Below, one piece after another: positions 59,703 through 64,000 of a DNA stretch of 64,000 nucleotides (position 1 is the first letter of the stretch; each line of letters opens with the position of its first letter). This DNA comes from Bacteroidales bacterium. Its GTDB lineage: Bacteria > Bacteroidota > Bacteroidia > Bacteroidales > UBA3824. Made by a program: the position numbers and the translations under genes. The stretch is from assembly GCA_017541145.1 (NCBI GenBank), contig JAFXZT010000147.1:1-64000 (forward strand). The letters are read 5' to 3'. The notes under the pieces were generated by a model, which saw nothing but the letters and a program-made list of their open reading frames with translations, was not told the DNA's origin and made no database searches.

Positions 59703-61811
59703 ATGAAATATCAGGCAAATTCAATTAAGAAAAAGAATACTAAATCTGAGTCAAAATCTGTTAAAAACTCAAAAAAACAATCTGTTACAACCCTTGATTC
59801 TTTTGAAAATTATTTTCAAAAAAGATCAAAATTTTTTCATTATGGCATTACAGCGTTGGCGTTTTTGATGTCAATTATTTTGTTTAACCCTGATGTTTCG
59901 GTCGGTGGCGATGATAGTACTTATATTGAGCAGTCGTACAAGTTTGCGGAAGGATTGGCGTTTCCGGATTGGCACGGACCTTTTTATCCGATTTTCCTTT
60001 CGTTTTTCTATCATCTTTCGGGATTAAATATCATATTGTACAAAATGCTTTCTGTGTTGATGTTCACGGGTTCGGTATTTTTTACATACAAAATTTTTGC
60101 GAAATGCGCCAATTATTTTACGGCTACTTGCGTAAGTTTCTTGTCGGCTATCAGTTTGATGCTTCTTAATTATGCGTCGTCTACTTATACGGAGCCGATG
60201 TTTATGTTTTTGCAGGCTTTGTTGTTGTATTGGGTGATTCGTATCGATTTTAATAACGAGGATTTGCTTTGGGCTGAGGATCGCAAGAAATATTGGAAAA
60301 ACGTGTTGTTGAATTATTCGGTAATTGCGTTTTTGGCTTATGTGTTGTATCAGACCCGTACACTTGCGATTATCGCGATTCCGTCGGTTTTGTTGCTTTT
60401 GCTTGTTTACAAAAGATTCAAGACTGCGGGTGTTTTTATCGGTTTTACAGTCGTTTTACATATAATCAACTCTATCTACAGAAATTTGGTTTGGCATACT
60501 TCGTCGGTAAGTTTTATGGCGCAGCTCGACGCCAATTTCTTGGTAAATCCTTACAAGGAAAATTTGGGTTATGAAACTCTCGGAGGTTTTGTTACAAGAT
60601 TTTGGGACAATTGCGCTCTCTATTTGTCGAAACATCTTATGAAACTTTTCGGATTGAAAGATTATGACGGTAAAACTTACAGTTATTTTGTGGCGGGAAT
60701 TATTATTGTTTTGTTTTTACTCGCTGTAATTTGGTGTTGGAAACGTAATAAAAAAGTTCTCATAATCGGACTTTATGTTTTGTTTATGGTTGGTACTACT
60801 TTTATTATGTTACAAAAAATTTGGGATCAAGAACGTCTTATTATGATATATTTTCCGTTGATTCTTGGCGTTGCGATTTATGCGATGTCAACATATTTTG
60901 ATGGAAAAAGTTCGTTTGTTCCGGTGCTTGTGGCTGGGGTATTAACTTTTACAATCGGTTCGCAAACCCTGAAAAGCGGAAGATGGAATATCAGCGATAA
61001 TTTTGATACCGGAAGTTATTCTTCATATACCGACGATTGGCGCAACTATATGTCGGCAAGTAAATGGGCGGCAGAAAATCTTCCTGAAGGTTCGGTGATA
61101 GCTTGCAGAAAATCTCAGATGTCGTGGATGGCTGCGGAAGCTACCAAGAGAGTAAAATTTCACGGTATTTACAAATTGTATTCCAACGATCCCGACTCAA
61201 TGCGCAGTTATATGTTGGATACAATTCATGCTACTCATGTTATTATGGGAAACTTGAGATTGAATCCGTATGTGCTTGACGGTAGAACGATTACTACAAT
61301 CAGATATTCGTTGAGAAGTATTACTGCAAAGTATCCGTATTCGTTGCGACTTGTAAAACAGTTTGGTACTCGTGAGCCGGCTTATCTTTTTGAGTTTGTG
61401 GATTACAGCAAGGTAGAAATCGAGAAACTTCAATGTGCAGTAATTGTGGAGCCGAAAAATTATAACGCGTGGGAACAAATGGCGGTTTGTGATATTTCCA
61501 ACAAAAATTATGACCGTGTATTGACTACAATGGACGAGGCTTTGAAATTTATTCCGAACAATAGCAAGTTGATGTCTTACGAAGGTATTGCTTGTAATAT
61601 GAAAGGCGATTATGTAACAGCTCTTGCTAAATTTGATCTTGCATTGAAATACGATCCTAAAGATGCTTCCGTTATGGTAAACAAGGCAGCTAATTTGTAT
61701 GATATGAAACGTTATGATGAAGCGTATTCAGTACTTCAGCAGGCCAAAAATTTGGGAGTATCGGCAACCGAAATTGCCGCTTTGGAAAATGCAATCTTGA
61801 GAAAAAAGTAA
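59703..61811 (+). CDS. GT-C fold membrane glycosyltransferase (GT39/ArnT-like) with C-terminal TPRs
   Basis: 702 aa. A Lys/Ser-rich cytoplasmic head (1-45) precedes about 10-12 membrane segments (50-420). The first periplasmic loop has VGGDDSTYIEQS (about 67-78), the acidic pair of the PMT/ArnT superfamily, and HGPFYPIFLSFFYHL follows as in those enzymes. These enzymes use polyprenyl-phosphate sugars to modify lipids or proteins on the periplasmic side. A soluble domain (425-580) and two to three TPR motifs (about 585-700, NYNAWEQMAVCDI, NSKLMSYEGIACNMKGDYVTALAKF) close the protein. It opens a run of plus-strand genes after the AT-rich desert. Confidence 0.87.
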   Translation: MKYQANSIKKKNTKSESKSVKNSKKQSVTTLDSFENYFQKRSKFFHYGITALAFLMSIILFNPDVSVGGDDSTYIEQSYKFAEGLAFPDWHGPFYPIFLSFFYHLSGLNIILYKMLSVLMFTGSVFFTYKIFAKCANYFTATCVSFLSAISLMLLNYASSTYTEPMFMFLQALLLYWVIRIDFNNEDLLWAEDRKKYWKNVLLNYSVIAFLAYVLYQTRTLAIIAIPSVLLLLLVYKRFKTAGVFIGFTVVLHIINSIYRNLVWHTSSVSFMAQLDANFLVNPYKENLGYETLGGFVTRFWDNCALYLSKHLMKLFGLKDYDGKTYSYFVAGIIIVLFLLAVIWCWKRNKKVLIIGLYVLFMVGTTFIMLQKIWDQERLIMIYFPLILGVAIYAMSTYFDGKSSFVPVLVAGVLTFTIGSQTLKSGRWNISDNFDTGSYSSYTDDWRNYMSASKWAAENLPEGSVIACRKSQMSWMAAEATKRVKFHGIYKLYSNDPDSMRSYMLDTIHATHVIMGNLRLNPYVLDGRTITTIRYSLRSITAKYPYSLRLVKQFGTREPAYLFEFVDYSKVEIEKLQCAVIVEPKNYNAWEQMAVCDISNKNYDRVLTTMDEALKFIPNNSKLMSYEGIACNMKGDYVTALAKFDLALKYDPKDASVMVNKAANLYDMKRYDEAYSVLQQAKNLGVSATEIAALENAILRKK

Positions 61812-61833
61812 ACAATATAAATAAAGTAATGAG

Positions 61834-62643
61834 ATGAAAAAAGTGATTTTGTTATCCATCTTGTTTCAACTGTTTGGTGTAAAAGCCGGAGCGCAACAAC
61901 AGATGGTAATCAAGACATCGAATTACACAGACAACGACACTGTAAATTATTATTTGCCTGACGGGTTTTCGATAAAAGAAAAGTATCCCGCAGTAATATT
62001 GTTGCATGGTTATGGCGGCAATTATAAACAGTGGGGCAATATCTGTGACTTGCAGAGTTTCGCCAACGAATTCGGGATGATACTTATTTGTCCTGACGGT
62101 TACAAAGAATCGTGGTATATCGACAGTCCGATAAAGAAGAATCTCAAATATGCAACATTCTTCAAAGACGATTTGTTGCCAAACATCAAAAAACGTTTAC
62201 CGGTAGACACAACATCGATGTTTATTACGGGACTTAGTATGGGCGGACACGGAGCACTTTACTTGTTTTTGCAAAACCATACCGAATTTCGCGCCGTCGG
62301 CAGCATTAGCGGAGTTTTGGATTTGAGATATTCGTCGGTGGCAAATACAAGTTTGGCAAAATTAATCGGCGCAAAAACCAAACAGAATTCCAATTGGGAA
62401 AAATACTCAGTGATACATCATCTTGATATCTTGAAAGATTCCGGTAAGCCGATAATTGTAAATTGCGGTGCGCAGGATTTTCTGATAGAAATCAACCGTA
62501 AGTTTGCAAAACAATGCAGTCAAAGCGGTATCGAAATTGTGTATACAGAATCGCCGGGCAAGCATGAACGCGAATATTGGAAACGTGTTTTGCCTGAACA
62601 ACTGAGATTTTTCAGACGTTTTATAAACAAAAACATCAATTAA
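61834..62643 (+). CDS. Exported alpha/beta-hydrolase esterase (esterase D/PF00756-like)
   Basis: 269 aa. Signal peptide 1-21 (ending KAGAQ). The alpha/beta-hydrolase core shows the oxyanion region ILLHGYGGNYKQW (55-67), nucleophile S135 in TGLSMGGHGA, Asp215 in GAQDFLIEIN and His244 in GKHEREYW. Related exported esterases in gut Bacteroidota remove acyl groups from xylans or other glycans, but the substrate is not deducible. It starts 22 bp after the GT-C gene and 9 bp before engB, so it is likely co-transcribed with both. Confidence 0.9.
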   Translation: MKKVILLSILFQLFGVKAGAQQQMVIKTSNYTDNDTVNYYLPDGFSIKEKYPAVILLHGYGGNYKQWGNICDLQSFANEFGMILICPDGYKESWYIDSPIKKNLKYATFFKDDLLPNIKKRLPVDTTSMFITGLSMGGHGALYLFLQNHTEFRAVGSISGVLDLRYSSVANTSLAKLIGAKTKQNSNWEKYSVIHHLDILKDSGKPIIVNCGAQDFLIEINRKFAKQCSQSGIEIVYTESPGKHEREYWKRVLPEQLRFFRRFINKNIN

Positions 62644-62652
62644 CAATAGATT

Positions 62653-63255
62653 ATGAAAATTACATCGGCTCAATTTGTAATGAGCAATACAAATCCAAAA
62701 AAATGTCCGGAACCAAACATGCCGGAATATGCATTTATTGGTAGAAGTAATGTCGGCAAATCCTCTCTGATTAATATGCTTACAAATCAAAAAGGACTTG
62801 CAAAAACATCTTCAACACCGGGAAAAACACAATTGATAAACCATTTTATTGTAAACAACGAATGGTATATCGTGGATCTTCCGGGTTACGGATATGCAAA
62901 ACCGAATCTTAATGTAACTGCCAAATGGAAACAATTTACACAAGATTATTTCCGTTTCAGAGAAAATCTCATGTGTACATTTGTACTTATTGACATCCGT
63001 TTGGAGCCTCAGAAACGCGACACCGAGTTTATGGAATTTATGGCGGTAAATCAATTGCCGTTTGTAATGGTATTTACCAAAGCCGACAAATTAGGACCGG
63101 TAGCCGGAAGAAAAAGCGTAGAAAAATATCTTAAAAAAATGCGTGAAACTTGGGTTGAATTGCCTCAGTACTTTGTAACATCGGCAGAGAAAAAATCTGG
63201 TGCCGACGAAATTTTGGATTTCATAGAAGAAACCAACAAATTGTTTGTACACTAA
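62653..63255 (+). CDS. engB: Ribosome biogenesis GTPase YsxC/EngB
   Basis: 200 aa. An essential TRAFAC GTPase for 50S subunit assembly. G1 GRSNVGKSSL (30-39), G2 region KTSSTPGKTQ, G3 DLPGYGYAK (77-85), G4 TKADK and G5 TSAEKKSG are all present. The N-terminus MKITSAQFVMSNTNPKKCP is the normal EngB start. Confidence 0.97.
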   Translation: MKITSAQFVMSNTNPKKCPEPNMPEYAFIGRSNVGKSSLINMLTNQKGLAKTSSTPGKTQLINHFIVNNEWYIVDLPGYGYAKPNLNVTAKWKQFTQDYFRFRENLMCTFVLIDIRLEPQKRDTEFMEFMAVNQLPFVMVFTKADKLGPVAGRKSVEKYLKKMRETWVELPQYFVTSAEKKSGADEILDFIEETNKLFVH

Positions 63256-63290
63256 TTTTTAAAATGTAAAAAAATATTTTCGGCAAACAA

Positions 63291-63322
63291 TTTGCAGCTA
63301 AAAAAATGATACAATAAATTTG
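63291..63322 (+). promoter_or_regulatory. Promoter of the TPR gene at 63373
   Basis: TTTG at 63291-63294, 20 bp, TAAATTTG at 63315-63322. Confidence 0.75.
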
Positions 63323-63372
63323 GTAGAGAATAATATTTCTATTAGATTTGCTTAACCTTTAATGTAACTTAA

Positions 63373-64000
63373 ATGAAGCTCAGATTACTTAATATATTTC
63401 TTGTTGTAACATCCTTAATCATTATTGGGGGTAATGCAACGGCACAGCATTTTACACAAGAAGTAGACAGCTTAATCAATTTGTCATATACAGCTCCGGA
63501 TACAGTGCGTGCCCGTCTCAACAATGAGATTGCATGGAAACTTAGAAATTACAAGCCGGAACTTGCTATTCAATACAGTATGCGCGGTATTGATTATGCC
63601 ATGAAATTTGACAATCACATGGAGCTTGTAAAAGGTTACAGTTTTACAGGTGTGTGTCACAGAAACCTCGGTAATTATTCCGACGCGTTGGAATATTACC
63701 AATTGGGATTGGACGCTGCAAACCAATTCGGTATCAAAGAGCAGGAAGCATACGCTTACATCAATTTAGGTAACATCTTTTTGTATCAGGAAAAATACAC
63801 AGAAGCCGAATCCAAACTTATCAATGCATTAGCAATTGCAAAAGAAATTCAAGATTCATCGATTCTGTCATACGTTTACCTCAATATCGGTAGAGCATAT
63901 CTTGGTCAGAAAAATTTCAAAAATGCGGAAGAACATCTTAACCAAGCATTAAAAATCCGTCAGGAAAGCCATGCGCCGGTTTTGCAATGTGTTGTTGCTA
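63373..64000 (+). CDS. TPR-containing exported protein, partial (cut by the window end)
   Basis: ATG 63373; 209 codons are visible with no stop before 64000. Residues 1-23 form a signal peptide (MKLRLLNIFLVVTSLIIIGG, then NATAQ). At least three tetratricopeptide repeats follow (NYKPELAIQYSMRGIDYAMK, LGNYSDALEYYQLGLDAA, YTEAESKLINALAIAK, FKNAEEHLNQALKIRQ). In Bacteroidota this layout is typical of the periplasmic sensor half of TPR histidine kinases, adenylate cyclases or SpoIIE-type phosphatases; the output domain is beyond the window. Confidence 0.85.
   Translation, partial: MKLRLLNIFLVVTSLIIIGGNATAQHFTQEVDSLINLSYTAPDTVRARLNNEIAWKLRNYKPELAIQYSMRGIDYAMKFDNHMELVKGYSFTGVCHRNLGNYSDALEYYQLGLDAANQFGIKEQEAYAYINLGNIFLYQEKYTEAESKLINALAIAKEIQDSSILSYVYLNIGRAYLGQKNFKNAEEHLNQALKIRQESHAPVLQCVVA

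Overview
The window reads as a piece of a low-GC Bacteroidota chromosome, most likely order Bacteroidales. Most transcription units have a -7 box of the form TAnnTTTG, often with a TTTG about 19-20 bp upstream, which is the known Bacteroides-type sigma promoter. Shine-Dalgarno sequences are almost absent. The gene content agrees: many Spe-II lipoproteins, a GH31 enzyme with a PA14 insert, a GH26 enzyme, DUF3822, a BspA-type leucine-rich repeat protein and the thrS-infC-rpmI-rplT order. No insertion sequence, prophage or CRISPR array was seen. I did not compute GC content or run any search; all family calls come from reading the proteins.

Layout. 0.1-5.3 kb: an S41 protease and sirtuin pair, methionine aminopeptidase, a GNAT enzyme and two small exported proteins. 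5.7-10.9 kb: a polysaccharide flippase, the dnaX-recF pair and a SlyD-type chaperone with a metal-binding repeat tail. 11-18.5 kb: tRNA-Arg(CCT), a MATE exporter, the GH31 enzyme, a second GNAT and a POT peptide transporter. 18.6-25.1 kb is an envelope-decoration block: a YejM-like membrane sulfatase-fold protein, a GT10 glycosyltransferase, and a four-gene operon on the opposite strand (class V aminotransferase, cytidylyltransferase, LicD, CDP-glycerol-type transferase). Together these could make a CDP-activated amino-alcohol phosphate or phosphonate and attach it to a surface glycan. 25.2-32.2 kb: xerD, then thrS-infC-rpmI-rplT, dapB and lepB. infC appears to start at an AUA codon behind a rare strong Shine-Dalgarno.

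32.2-36.6 kb: a LepB paralogue lacking the catalytic serine, a Nudix enzyme and three exported proteins, one a papain-like protease. 36.7-49.8 kb: rsmD/DUF3822, a RecD-like helicase, tRNA-Arg(TCT), a second S41 protease, pyk, nhaC, fmt, two identical tRNA-Glu(CTC) genes, nudC and pgi. 49.9-56.0 kb: a leucine-rich repeat protein without signal peptide, ridA, the RNase P RNA gene rnpB, a GH26 enzyme just behind tRNA-Gly(CCC), a radical SAM protein with a repeat-rich leader, and pyrD.

56.0-59.7 kb is the odd part: about 3.6 kb of very AT-rich DNA with one credible gene, an XRE regulator with a long Gln/Asn-rich tail. Upstream of it lie nine copies of TTGTAAA/TTTACAA in about 180 bp, four forming a 30-bp near-perfect palindrome, then a promoter with no gene behind it and further inverted repeats. 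This regulator and its repeat field are the best candidate for an undescribed system. The window ends with a GT-C glycosyltransferase carrying TPRs, an esterase, engB and the start of a TPR protein cut by the window edge.
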